The notes beneath the pieces were generated by a model that saw only the letters and a list, made by a program, of their open reading frames with translations, was not told the origin of the DNA and did no database searches. A program made the position numbers and the translations under genes. From Sphaeroforma sirkka (Eukaryota > Opisthokonta > Ichthyosporea > Ichthyophonida): a stretch of 50,000 nucleotides of DNA. This document shows, piece after piece, positions 38,016-46,995 of this stretch. The stretch covers positions 1 through 50,000 of the forward strand of contig LUCW03000833.1 in assembly GCA_001586965.3 (NCBI GenBank). Reading direction: 5' to 3'. The number at the start of each line of letters is the position of its first letter. The stretch's first letter is position 1.

Positions 38016-38784
38016 ATATGTATGTGTACGTGCGTTTATCCGCATGCATTCGAAGTTGTATTTTTATGACCGTGTGTGTATGCATGAACATCGTTCCTCG
38101 AGACGTACCGCCACAGCTGTGACAGTCAATATGATCTCCAAATGCGTGGTGGCCACAAGAATCGCTGCATTCCTTGCAGCAAGCATATACATACGGGAGA
38201 CGCTTATGAATATGAAGATGCCAAAACTTAGACAGTGTGTAGATGAGTGTGTATATTAGCACACATGTAGATACGTATGATTGCGAGCTAGCCAACACAG
38301 GAATGCTGTCTTTCGGCGTGTACCATATTGCACGTGTCAGTATATATATTTATATATATATATACATACATGTATAAGAAGCATAGATAAACTCGCATCA
38401 AAGCCAGTTTAAAAGATACCTGGGTTCTCAAACGGATACGCGAACGATGTAAGGACTCCAAACTCGTACTCTTTGTCCCCGTGTCCAACAACGGTCATCA
38501 TGGTACGTCCAGTGAGTTCTTTGTGATCGACCTGTGAGTCATAGAGGACAATTAAAGAGGTCACAAGATCAATAACTTCGTTGATGATACATGTATAGGA
38601 ACATAATCGCAGTGAGTTCTATTTCTTCTCGCACGTACTCTTCCACGTTTGACAGATGCGAGGTTTCTCTGCACCTGATCATGGGAATGGCACAAGTAGC
38701 AAACGTCTCATTTTTTAGAAATGGAGTCACTACAGGGTAGTGTTAGATACACACACACACCCCACCCCCCCACACACACGCACA

Positions 38785-38841
<57 letters not shown>

Positions 38842-39886
38842 CTACAGAGTAGTTTTGGTACAAATACACCTGATACAAACTCCAGCCCAAACGCCCACAC
38901 ACCTCCAAGTCCGAAATAGCCGAGTTTAACTGTGAACTCCAATTCACCAGGCGTGAGTCACGGAAGATCTTCTTCTTGTCATACAGCTGCACGAACGCCT
39001 CAGTCACAGCCACCATACACTTCTCGTCCATAGTAAACACCGCACGATCCCAGTCAACACTGGCACCCAGGCCACGCAATTGGTTATAGATCAGGTCGCC
39101 ATTGACTTCCTGTGGTGCGGGTGGTGTGGTTAGTATAGGCGTGTGTAAGTGATTGTGAGTGTATGTGTGGATAAGTATCCTCAGGTGTGTATGTTTTCTT
39201 AGGCATGTACACACACACACACGCATTGACTAGACAGGACCTATAGCAAGTCCTTAGCTATAACTACGTACTCAGATAGGTACGTAGAGTGCAGTGGACA
39301 CCGTCCGGTGTGGTAGTGTGCTTACACGATGACAACCAAACAAACCAGGATCACTTCCAACGTACACCACTTACTAATCCGTAGCAGCGGCCGGTCACTT
39401 GTACACGTTTCAGGTTCAGACTCAGACAAAGGCAAGCACACACACTCCCCACTCCCGAATACAAATCCCGCGGCTCGCCCCGAGATATATGCAGGAACAC
39501 TAGTACAGATATTCGCACAGGAAATCCGAGGCAAGGCAAGCAGCGACAAATGTGTACAAGCTCGCAATACTGCTTCGGTTGGTATACTCAATGAAAGAGA
39601 CATTTGGTACAGATGTGCACTCGTGCACTTTGTAGCAGGCAGATCCAGTACAAACCTCACACTCACACACACCCCATACTGACAATTACATATATCTGGG
39701 TCGATAAATTGAGAGTTTACATACATTGATATATATATCAATTATAAATCTTTATGTACTCTCAAGCATACTTCGGCTATACTTTCATATCACCAGGTCT
39801 ACTACCAACATAAAAGCAAATACACACGCATACACACACGCACACGCACACGTACACACACGCACATAGACAGAGACAGAGACAGA

Positions 39887-39933
<47 letters not shown>

Positions 39934-42900
39934 CAATAATGACAATAACAATAATAATATATATCATCCCAAAGAAAACAAATGTACGTGGTATAAGCCC
40001 TGATACACACCTTCCACTCCCAAACACGTTTGAGGAACTCTTCTCGACCCAAGTCGTGGCGCGTCTTCTGCTCCTCTCTCCACACTTTCTTCTCAACAAC
40101 AACCTGTGTAGCGATACCTTCAAGCAAACGCAAGCGAAGCAGACAATACATGAGAGAGTACATATATTGGCGAGTGTCAAAGCTAAATGATCTACATGGA
40201 TATATACATACATACATACCTATCACATACACAGAAACAGACACATATATGTATATATATTATATACATACATACATACATACATACATATCACATACAC
40301 AGAAACAGACACATATATGTATATATATTATATACATACATACATACATACATACATGCCACCTATCACATACACAGAAACGGACGCACATATGTATATA
40401 TATATATACATACATATGCACACACACATACATGTACATATCACATACACAGAAACAGACAGATACATATACATATATATGTTATATACATACATACATA
40501 CATGCACATACATACATATCACATACACACGCAGAAAACGGACACATGTATACATGTATATATACATATGCATGCACATGCACATACATGAATACATGCA
40601 ATATCACATACGCAGATACGGACATATATGTAATAATATATTACGTACATACATGCACATTACACGCATACATATACATAATCCACACACGCGGACACGG
40701 ACGCATATATATGTATATGTTATCATACGTACACACATACATGCACATGCACACACACCATATCACGTACGCACGGAACCGGACGCGTATATATACATAT
40801 ATATATACATACATACATACATGCACATACACATACACATAATCACATACGCAGAACCGGACACACATATGTATGTATATATTAATATGCCGTACATGCA
40901 TACATACACACACATACGTATCACATGCACGCAGGAACAGGACATGCGTATATATACATATAATATTATACATACATGCCACATGCATGCACGCCACGTA
41001 CATCACATCACACACACAGAACCGGACGCATGTATATGCATATATATTATATGCATACACATGCACACGCAATATCCACATACACAGGAAACGGACACAC
41101 ATACATGTATATATATGTTAATACATGCATACATACATACACACATATCGCATACGCAGAGAACCGGACGCATTATATATATATGCATATATATATATAC
41201 ACACATACATGCACACACACACGTATCACGTACACGGAACAGAAACGCATACACATATTACATGTATTACATATACACGTATGCATGCCACATACGTCAT
41301 CGCATACGCAGGAACAAGAACATGTGGCATATGCATGTATCATTGTATGCATGTACGTACGTTACATGCACACACACATATCACATACGCAGAAACGGAC
41401 ACATATATATGTATATATGTTTATACACATACACACGTACGTACATGCATACATACATATCGCATGCACAGGAACCGGACACGTATAATATATATACATA
41501 TATAATACATACACACATACATTGCCACATACGTAAATCGCATACACGGAACCGGACGCGTATGCATGTTATGTATAATATATACATACACACATACATG
41601 CACATGCGCACGTAATCACATACACAGAACCGGACACGTATATGTATATATGTATATATACGTGCACATACATGCACACACATACGTATCACACACGCAC
41701 ACACAGAAAACGGACAATAATGTGCATATATATACATATACATGCATGCATACATACACATACATATATCCGCGTACACGCAGAAACAGACACGGACATA
41801 TGTATATATTATTATACATACATACATACACACGTAATCACACATACACAGAAACGGACACACGTAATATGTATATATGTTATATATACGTACATACATA
41901 CATATCAATCACATACACAGAAACAGACACATATATGTATATATATTATATACATACATACATACATGCCATACATACATACATACATACATACATGCAT
42001 ACATACATACATACAATACATCACACACACACACATATATATATATACATACATACAGAGACACAGAGACACGCTCACACCAAAATACTCGCACAGGCAC
42101 TTACACTAGTAGGTATCACCCACAACACACACCTGCGTGATCACATCCAGGGTTCCAGAGCACCGTCTTGCCGCGCATGCGCTGCCATCGCGTCAGTGTG
42201 TCTTCAATGGCATTGGTCAGGGCGTGTCCCAGGTGCAGCGTTCCCGTGACATTGGGGGGGCGGGATGGCCATCATGAACACTCCCTTAGGGTTGTCGCGT
42301 ACTTCCGTCTCTCCCGGTTTCTGAAATGTGAGAAGATAAGTGTTGGGTGTGTTTGGGTGTGTTGCTGACAGGCACTGTTAGGTCTAAGCCTGGGAGGGAT
42401 GCTTGGTATCGAGTGGTAGTGTATAACGGCTGTCAACCGGTCACCCGGCCGGCGCGTAGAGCGTCCCGATGACTCATGCGGTAGGCAAGAAAGAGTCCAG
42501 GAACAATCCATTCGACTATAACAGAAGCCAATTTCCTTCTAGGTATGTATCGTCGCCCCTGCACCCAAACTAAAATAGACCCAGAGCGTGGCAGACTAAG
42601 CTACAAATAGCGATAGCGTGTTAGCACGTTCGATTGACTAGTGCAATGGCTACCCGCACAGTCGGTGCATATGTACTTCTGATGTGCAGACACCAAGCAC
42701 CGTCAGTTGTCCATGCTAGGTAGTCCGTGCTAGGTAGGCTGAATGGGAAGAGGTTCCCATCTCGGCCCCAAAACGAAGCATTAGATCGCTCAATGGGCAA
42801 CGTGTTAAAATATAAGGTGCGACAAAACACACGAACGACGCATGCACGAATAGTCGCTATCTGACACATGAACAGCCAGGTGTCTACTTCAGGCTTGAAC

Positions 42901-43314
42901 GGAGTGTTCCTCATGCACCAGAAGTACCATGCAGCCGCAACCGCACGAGTGTACGTGGGCACACACAAATCTTGGGGGGAATAAACACAGGCGTAAAACA
43001 CGCAATACACGTTGGGTTTATGCACACTGTGTGAGCACCCGGGTTTGTTTCAGGCTTAGAAACTCGCAGAACGACATCGGAATGCACGGGCGTATACACA
43101 GACAGTGCAAGCGATCAAACCCATTACCTCAGGCTTGAATAGACCCTCTTTCTCCCACCAAGAGTACCACGCAGCCTCGACAGCGTTCGGGTGGTATGAG
43201 GCGAAGTCAGAACTCTCCAGATCTGTGGCAATAACAGACGAAATACACACAGACGTGCCATGGTAGTTGCCAATTGAGCTACAAATAGTATTGAGTTCGG
43301 AAAAGGGGTACAAA

Positions 43315-43348
<34 letters not shown>

Positions 43349-44348
43349 GAATATAGGAAGCATTGACTAGTAGCTTGAAGTAGTAATATTCCCAACCAAG
43401 AAAGCCTATCAGTCTATACATACCACTGGGTACTAGCATCATGTAATGTAGTAGCGCGTATAGAATAGTGATCGCAAAACCACCAACATCACATGTTGAC
43501 CGAAGCTTTAGCGTCGTATTAGTACGCGCATGGAAATTTCAATATGCGAAATGTAACACAAGCGAACACAAAGCTAGACACTAGCAATACGCAAAGCACA
43601 CATCACGTGTATGTATACACACGCATACGTAAAAGCATACAACATACAGCATACCTTTATAGTCACCACTAGCAGTGGTGTTGGTAAACTTGACTTCCAC
43701 CTTCTCTTTCTTCTCCTTCTTTTTGGCGCCTCCTCCCGCCGCCTGTTTCTTCGCAGCCGCTTCAGCCTGAGCCTTCTTTTTCGCCTCAAACTTGGCCAAT
43801 TTCTCTGCTTTGGCTTTGTTTTTTTGGCAGCTAGTTTTCGGGATCGACGGGTTTTGGGTCCGTTATCCTGTGCATCTTTCTTGACAGCCTTTTCGGCATC
43901 TAGTTCGATCCAAAAATCACGATCAATTGGGTAAGCGGTTGCATTGACCCTACTATTTGTATTCTTTTCTTCTGAGGTGCTGTGAGCTGATTCATTCTGC
44001 CTAACGCATACCGACTACACTGACACACCAACATTGTTATATGAGGGCCCCTCACATTGAGGCTGAGGTAGCTGATACAAATCGTCCATAAGTACCACAG
44101 ATATCGAGTGGTAGGTCTATAGTCTCTCACTTAGATAGGCCTGTTGTACTGAGGTGTCGCCAACACAACACTTGTGCACGTGAGTGCATCCCATCAGTCA
44201 ACACAGTGAACCTCAGCAATCGCACGTAGAACAATCGCCTGAAATGTGAACTCTGCCATTTGCCCTCGCTAAAAAGGGCAGAACGGCGAAGGCACCTACC
44301 ACCCCACATAAAAATTCCTATGACAATGACTGCTAATGTACAGACTGA

Positions 44349-44397
<49 letters not shown>

Positions 44398-45484
44398 TAC
44401 ATACATACATACATACATACATACATACATACATACAAACGTACACACACATATATATATAAGTGTATCTCAATCGACAATTCCATACATACATACATAC
44501 AAACGTACACACACATATATATATATGAAGTGTATCTCAATCGACAATTCCATACACCCACGAAAACAATATAAAACGGTTGCACGCTTAGGCTAATACT
44601 CTATCGTACAGACGGCGAGCTACCATAGCATACAGAGTGATAAAAGCCCACCATTTACCACAACAAGCTCCAAACTAAACCAGAATATCCCTATACTAAA
44701 CATTTGCATACCCTTTTTCGCCTTCTCAGCAGCCTTTACCTCCGCATCCCAGTCCTTTCCAGAGGCGGCATTCCATTCTTCTTTGAGAGCCTTGAGTTTG
44801 GCGAGGGGTTCTGCTAACTACAAATAGTAAACGATACAATGTCATTCAAGGCTGTGAGAGATCAACGGCTTCAACCATGCTGAATACAGGGTCGTAGTAG
44901 ATATAGAATACGCAGGTATGTGCCCCAATGGGTCTCAGATAAAACCTTTCACGATGTCGAACGTTCGCTTACGATTTGCGTAGAACTCTAGCTCTAAGGT
45001 TGCGATGTGCATGGAGTACACTCGTTCACTCACGAAAAATGGGAATCGACAAGAAATGGGAGTCATCGGGTTAAGGCTATGCTGCATGTTCACATGATGG
45101 ACTATCTAATCTGCGAAGAAGCATATGCAAATTGGTGCACAAGTAGACATACGCAGATATACGCGTGCCCCTGACGCAACGAACACACAATCACGTATAC
45201 GAACATACATCAGGAAAGCAAACACAAACCAAACGTTTACGTATAAATGCTTGGAAGTAAATTCAAGTCATGTGTATTTCGTACACACTAAAGCTAACAT
45301 TTATGCGGAAATGTATATAAACACAGATCGATTTGATGACTATGTATCTGGTATGCATCTCTCAAATGACGTATACGTGTTAAGGGGCTGACGAGGAAAG
45401 TTTCGCGTCAACACCTGCTCTGAATATGTAGCGATCAGGATGCTCAAGTTGATACCCACGAGTGCGATTCGATTTACACACACG

Positions 45485-45546
<62 letters not shown>

Positions 45547-45719
45547 AAATTTACTCATGGATATACAACAGATAAATATATATTCGACATACAAAAAATG
45601 AACACCTATGATGTTACATACGCATGAATTTTGAAGTATATATGTGTTTATTTTGAAGTATATATATGTGTTTATGTCTTTGTAAATGTAGATAAATATG
45701 TAGACAAAGATGTTAGTGG

Positions 45720-45758
<39 letters not shown>

Positions 45759-45826
45759 TGTATGTATATATATACATACATAAAAGCAGAAACACGCACA
45801 TACACTCACCCACCCACACTAAACAC

Positions 45827-45859
<33 letters not shown>

Positions 45860-46018
45860 TAACATGAATGGACAGAGATAGAGATAGAGATTGCGATGAT
45901 AAATATACATATACAGATATATATATAGATATATTATAAAATTTTACATCTACATTTACACACACATATATATATTCATATACATATACATGTATATATA
46001 AATAAATAAATAGATATG

Positions 46019-46060
<42 letters not shown>

Positions 46061-46527
46061 CAGTTTGTTATACATATGCATACACACACACACACACACA
46101 CGCACACATATACATATATAAATAAATGCATACATACATACGTACATACATACATACATACATACATGCATACAAACACATCATACATCATCATAATAAT
46201 ATATATATATATGTATATATGTATATATATATATACACACGTATTACATATACACATACATACACACACACACACAATATATATATAAGTAATATATATA
46301 TATATATCATGTATATATATATATGCATACTAGTTGTTATACACAACACACACACATCATATATATGTATATGAATTCCCCCCCACGCACACACATATGC
46401 GCACACACACACACAATATATATATAATATATATATATATATCATGTATATATATATATGCATACTAGTTGTGTATGCACACACACACACACATATATGT
46501 ATATGAATTTACCCCCACACACACACA

Positions 46528-46602
<75 letters not shown>

Positions 46603-46893
46603 CGGTTGTAAACGCATATATGCGCGATTTCACAACAACATCAGGATTCAGTTTTTATTTCTATATGTTAAAATGTATGGATGTACAAACCCGTCCCCAT
46701 GCATACGCAGTTTGTATATATACTTATGTAATTATTCTAATCGCTTGATTGAAACTATGGCACCGTAAGCATACACGGAAGGTTTGCTTGCAAGAGATAC
46801 CTTAGCTTTGTCGAAAGTTCCACCCTTCTTTAGATCGCGGATTATTGCAGCTTGCAGGCCGATACGCTCTTCAATCTCCTTCGGATCTGACAT
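23158..46893 (-). CDS. VARS: valyl-tRNA synthetase with N-terminal WHEP domain, 24 coding exons
   Basis: The product joins valine to tRNA-Val and hydrolyses mischarged Thr-tRNA-Val. I joined 24 exons with GT-AG introns and matching phases, 3363 coding bases, about 1120 codons. Domain order: WHEP helix pair (1 to about 58), Lys/Ala linker (67-148), class I core with HLGH (about 209-212), CP1 editing insertion (roughly exons 7-13), [30 protein letters not shown] (717-721), anticodon-binding helices (exons 17-21), and a C-terminal coiled coil ending in MYKAML. The ATG in exon 1 has A at -3. Exons 3 and 5 each carry a single-base homopolymer indel that breaks the frame. The homologues I know carry a GST-like or short N-terminal extension instead of WHEP. 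The gene is intron-dominated and transcribed from right to left. Confidence 0.95.
23704..23853 (-). CDS. VARS: VARS exon 23 (C-terminal coiled coil)
   Basis: 50 codons: [20 protein letters not shown] and [20 protein letters not shown], the ValRS C-terminal tRNA-contacting coiled coil. Acceptor TTACTCAG, donor AAG|GTTTGT. Confidence 0.93.
24119..24275. repeat. about 52-bp minisatellite, three units, intron 22
   Basis: Three units contain ATATGGTCAGGCACATAC, CACTTAGCT and ACACACATGCACTCT. Confidence 0.85.
24594..24681 (-). CDS. VARS: VARS exon 22
   Basis: Reads [20 protein letters not shown] with TTEAYVVVK. Acceptor CGTTACAG, donor AAG|GTAGGA, phase 0. Confidence 0.9.
25639..25729 (-). CDS. 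VARS: VARS exon 21
   Basis: Reads [20 protein letters not shown] and [10 protein letters not shown]. The first Val is split with exon 20. Acceptor TGCGCAG, donor ATCAG|GTGTGT. Confidence 0.9.
25741..25935. repeat. 33-bp minisatellite at the VARS exon 21 acceptor, about six units
   Basis: Units such as TGTATGTTTGTGAACCAAAG followed by GTCAGTAATTGGG abut exon 21. On the transcribed strand the units closest to the exon carry CTGAC, a branch-point-like motif, and the last unit leads into the acceptor TTGCGCAG about 34 bases later. Confidence 0.85.
27005..27161 (-). CDS. VARS: VARS exon 20
   Basis: Reads [11 protein letters not shown] and [20 protein letters not shown]. Acceptor CCAATCAG, donor GAAG|GTGTGT. 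Confidence 0.95.
27416..27538 (-). CDS. VARS: VARS exon 19
   Basis: Reads [20 protein letters not shown] and [13 protein letters not shown]. The acceptor pyrimidine tract is a telomere-like CTAAACCCTAAAACAG. Donor GGG|GTATGT. Confidence 0.96.
28206..28386 (-). CDS. VARS: VARS exon 18
   Basis: Reads [33 protein letters not shown] and [15 protein letters not shown], the anticodon-binding domain. Acceptor CCGTACAG, donor CAG|GTGTGT. Confidence 0.96.
28960..29200. repeat. (AT)n/(TACA)n/(CA)n microsatellite block, intron 17
   Basis: Mixed simple repeats in the intron between exons 18 and 17 generate spurious Tyr/Ile/Cys-rich ORFs. Confidence 0.9.
29245..29381 (-). CDS. VARS: VARS exon 17
   Basis: Reads [20 protein letters not shown] with NALRYA, the start of the anticodon-binding helical domain. 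Acceptor CCCCCACAG, donor GATGC|GTATGT. Confidence 0.96.
30159..30350 (-). CDS. VARS: VARS exon 16
   Basis: 64 codons: [20 protein letters not shown] and [20 protein letters not shown]. Acceptor CCCCACAG, donor AAAG|GTAGGT. Confidence 0.96.
30576..30775. repeat. 40-bp minisatellite, five units, intron 15
   Basis: Units such as ACACGTATACGTTCTTCCTA followed by TAAGCGTTTATCTACCGTGT repeat about five times with a period of 40. Confidence 0.85.
31277..31440 (-). CDS. VARS: VARS exon 15 (KMSKS)
   Basis: Reads [20 protein letters not shown] and [17 protein letters not shown] is the class I loop that stabilises the adenylate transition state. Acceptor CCACACAG, donor GTG|GTGAGT, phase 0. Confidence 0.97.
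32050..32243 (-). CDS. VARS: VARS exon 14 ([15 protein letters not shown])
   Basis: Reads [20 protein letters not shown] and [20 protein letters not shown], the catalytic core motif shared by ValRS enzymes. Acceptor CCTACAG, donor CCTG|GTGTGT. Confidence 0.96.
32450..33420. repeat. seven-unit intronic satellite (about 130 bp) linked by (AT)n
   Basis: Units carry GCGCAGATATACAGGTGCGTG, then GTTTATTCTTCAATGCCCTA, GACTTCGCATAAAC and ACATGGATACAATATGC, separated by (AT)n of varying length and CAGA repeats. Cores start near 32478, 32607, 32746, 32876, 33008, 33139 and 33332. A 40-base stretch of the unit aligns without gaps to the exon 13 echo (31 of 40 by eye). Confidence 0.85.
33504..33573 (-). 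other. intronic echo of VARS exon 13 3' end and donor
   Basis: In exon 13 frame it reads [16 protein letters not shown] against [15 protein letters not shown], and ends at GAGAG|GTACAA in the same phase 2 as the true donor. No acceptor lies upstream; the sequence passes into (AT)n. It is a partial duplicate. Confidence 0.75.
33744..33862 (-). CDS. VARS: VARS exon 13 ([10 protein letters not shown])
   Basis: Reads [20 protein letters not shown] and [19 protein letters not shown]. [14 protein letters not shown] is a hallmark of ValRS/IleRS where the editing insertion rejoins the core. Acceptor CGCTCTCAG, donor ACAG|GTAAGA. Confidence 0.96.
34217..34431 (-). other. two intronic echoes of VARS exon 12 3' end
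   Basis: Echo a (34217-34290) reads in exon 12 frame [19 protein letters not shown] against exon [20 protein letters not shown], and is followed by CCA|GTACGA at the donor position. Echo b (34376-34431) aligns at DNA level (CTGATCTGGTAACCAGTTTGAAG against CTGATCTGGGACCAGTTTAAGG) with a small deletion. The two lie in tandem units of about 155 bp that also share flanking GATACAACGCACGTATAC-type sequence. Confidence 0.65.
34530..34660. repeat. 40-bp repeat of the exon 12 donor junction
   Basis: TACCTACCGTTTTCTCGTGCTG, the exon 12 end plus donor on the plus strand, recurs as TACCTACCGTTTCCTCGTGCTG (about 34600) and TGCCTACCGATTCCTCGTGTTG (about 34560), with a fainter copy near 34533. Each copy contains a potential GTAGG donor. 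Confidence 0.75.
34648..34780 (-). CDS. VARS: VARS exon 12
   Basis: Reads [20 protein letters not shown] and [13 protein letters not shown]. Acceptor ATTGACAG, donor ACG|GTAGGT, phase 0. The last 22 bases of exon and donor recur in a 40-bp array just downstream (34530-34660), and longer diverged copies of the exon end lie at 34217-34290 and 34376-34431. Confidence 0.95.
35177..35280 (-). CDS. VARS: VARS exon 11
   Basis: Reads [20 protein letters not shown] and NAMVIPIC. Acceptor AATACAG, donor GCAG|GTATAT, leaving two bases. Confidence 0.95.
36018..36142 (-). CDS. VARS: VARS exon 10 (editing domain)
   Basis: Reads [20 protein letters not shown] with [10 protein letters not shown]. The conserved GHDxNDY is the editing-site motif. 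Acceptor TCTGACAG, donor GAG|GTATGT, phase 0. Confidence 0.95.
36468..36716. repeat. 52-bp minisatellite, five units, intron 9
   Basis: Units contain ATGTATATAGCTAGCAATAA and TGTGTACATATGTATACTATAGTA. Confidence 0.85.
37211..37370. repeat. 50-bp minisatellite, three units, intron 9
   Basis: Units contain CATACGCACT, AGGCCAATGTAT and GCGAGTGACGATAGATGGAC, and are highly similar. Confidence 0.9.
37748..37930 (-). CDS. VARS: VARS exon 9 (editing domain)
   Basis: Reads [20 protein letters not shown] then HPED and [20 protein letters not shown]. The ATTRxETM and TAVAVHPED motifs line the CP1 proofreading pocket. Acceptor CACAACAG, donor TCAG|GTATGT. Confidence 0.95.
38096..38176 (-). other. intronic echo of VARS exon 9 (5' half plus acceptor side)
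   Basis: An 81-base gapless alignment (about three quarters identical by eye) with 37853-37933, the first part of exon 9 and its splice acceptor. In exon 9 frame it reads [19 protein letters not shown] against exon [25 protein letters not shown] acceptor precedes it in the same phase, but no donor is evident, so it is probably a decayed partial duplicate in intron 8. Confidence 0.7.
38420..38531 (-). CDS. VARS: VARS exon 8
   Basis: Reads [10 protein letters not shown] and [15 protein letters not shown], the edge of the CP1 editing insertion. Acceptor GACTCACAG, donor CCAG|GTATCT, leaving one base. Confidence 0.95.
38786..38838. repeat. (AT)n microsatellite, intron 7
   Basis: A pure AT run flanked by C-rich (CA)n. 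Confidence 0.95.
38903..39109 (-). CDS. VARS: VARS exon 7
   Basis: 69 codons: [20 protein letters not shown] and [20 protein letters not shown]. This is the class I core strand before the editing domain. Acceptor CACCACAG, donor GAG|GTGTGT. Confidence 0.95.
40011..40117 (-). CDS. VARS: VARS exon 6
   Basis: Completes GCDHAG and continues [20 protein letters not shown], with [14 protein letters not shown]. Acceptor TTGAAG, donor AAG|GTGTGT, end phase 0. Confidence 0.95.
40185..42060. repeat. 77-bp satellite array filling VARS intron 5, about 23 units
   Basis: Units average about 77 bp with the core ATCACATACACAGAACCGGAC followed by ACGTATATGTATATAT and TACATACATGCACAC. Cores recur from about 40229 to 41921. 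The array occupies nearly all of the intron between exons 6 and 5. The lack of stop codons produces a 432-codon artificial ORF at 40317-41615. Confidence 0.92.
42133..42320 (-). CDS. VARS: VARS exon 5 (HIGH motif), frameshifted
   Basis: Acceptor CACATTTCAG, donor GCAG|GTGTGTG. It encodes VFMMAIPPP, then [20 protein letters not shown] and [14 protein letters not shown], with HLGH as the class I HIGH signature for ATP binding. The length is 188, but 187 is needed: a C run of 7 (plus-strand G run 42254-42260) should be 6 between the PPP and NVTG codons. Confidence 0.95.
42888..42970 (-). other. candidate alternative exon or decayed duplicate of VARS exon 4
   Basis: This intronic segment reads [19 protein letters not shown] and TPFKPE, colinear with exon 4. 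A C-rich tract and AAG acceptor precede it, it begins with the same two split-codon bases (AT) as exon 4, stays open for 27 codons, and ends at GAA|GTAGAC in the same phase 0. It could replace exon 4 without changing frame. It lacks the acidic WEKEG residues, so function is uncertain; it may be a dead duplicate. Confidence 0.6.
43128..43222 (-). CDS. VARS: VARS exon 4 (VEAAWYxWWEKEGxFKPE)
   Basis: Acceptor TTGCCACAG, donor GAG|GTAATG. It contains [19 protein letters not shown] and LFKPE, the conserved entry to the ValRS catalytic core. A phase-matched copy lies in the next intron at 42888-42970. Confidence 0.95.
43655..43899 (-). CDS. VARS: VARS exon 3 (Lys/Ala-rich linker), frameshifted
   Basis: Acceptor GAACTAG; donor AAAG|GTATGC. 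It encodes a highly basic linker ([20 protein letters not shown]). The length is 245, but phase agreement needs 246. The break is in a 7-base A run (plus-strand T run at 43819-43825) that should have 8. The CDS is open on both sides of it in adjacent frames. Confidence 0.85.
44340..44555. repeat. (AT)n plus (TACA)n, with a repeated 70-bp phrase, intron 2
   Basis: GTGTATCTCAATCGACAATTCC occurs twice, each copy next to TACA repeats and ACACACATATAT. Confidence 0.85.
44712..44817 (-). CDS. VARS: VARS exon 2 (WHEP helix 2)
   Basis: Acceptor [28 protein letters not shown] and KDWDAE complete the WHEP domain (LKxEW and the conserved GKxW). The donor GTATGC leaves one base, which completes the Asp that starts exon 3. 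Confidence 0.88.
45480..46600. repeat. simple-repeat block in VARS intron 1
   Basis: Long (AT)n, (CA)n and (TACA)n runs. A unit of about 140 bp containing ATATCATGTATATATATATA and GCATACTAGTTGT occurs twice (about 46305 and 46442). Confidence 0.9.
46801..46893 (-). CDS. VARS: VARS exon 1 (start codon, WHEP helix 1)
   Basis: ATG at 46893, 31 codons. [19 protein letters not shown] with TFDKAK is the first helix and turn of a WHEP domain. Donor AAG|GTATCT, phase 0. Confidence 0.9.
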
Positions 46894-46979
46894 CGTATAT
46901 TTTCTGGCGTGTGTGTAAACGTCAAGCCAGCTCAGTGATGATTATCCCCGGACTATTACACATATAACTACGTGTTATG

Positions 46980-46995
46980 TTCCTATATATACCCT
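46980..46995 (-). promoter_or_regulatory. candidate TATA element of VARS
   Basis: GGGTATATATAGGA on the minus strand lies about 95 bases upstream of the exon 1 ATG. In an AT-rich genome this is only suggestive. Confidence 0.3.

Noticed and set aside
40317..41615. 432-codon open frame, Tyr/His/Thr/Ile-rich
   Set aside because: It is the translation of the 77-bp intron satellite, which lacks stop codons; three frames are open and the composition is purely repeat-driven.
33504..42970. exon echoes as misassembly
   Set aside because: The copies differ from the exons at roughly a quarter of positions and have different flanks, which read errors or collapsed repeats would not produce.
43819..43825. 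programmed ribosomal frameshift in ValRS
   Set aside because: Two faults in two homopolymers in a housekeeping enzyme are better explained by sequencing error; no conserved stimulatory structure was seen.
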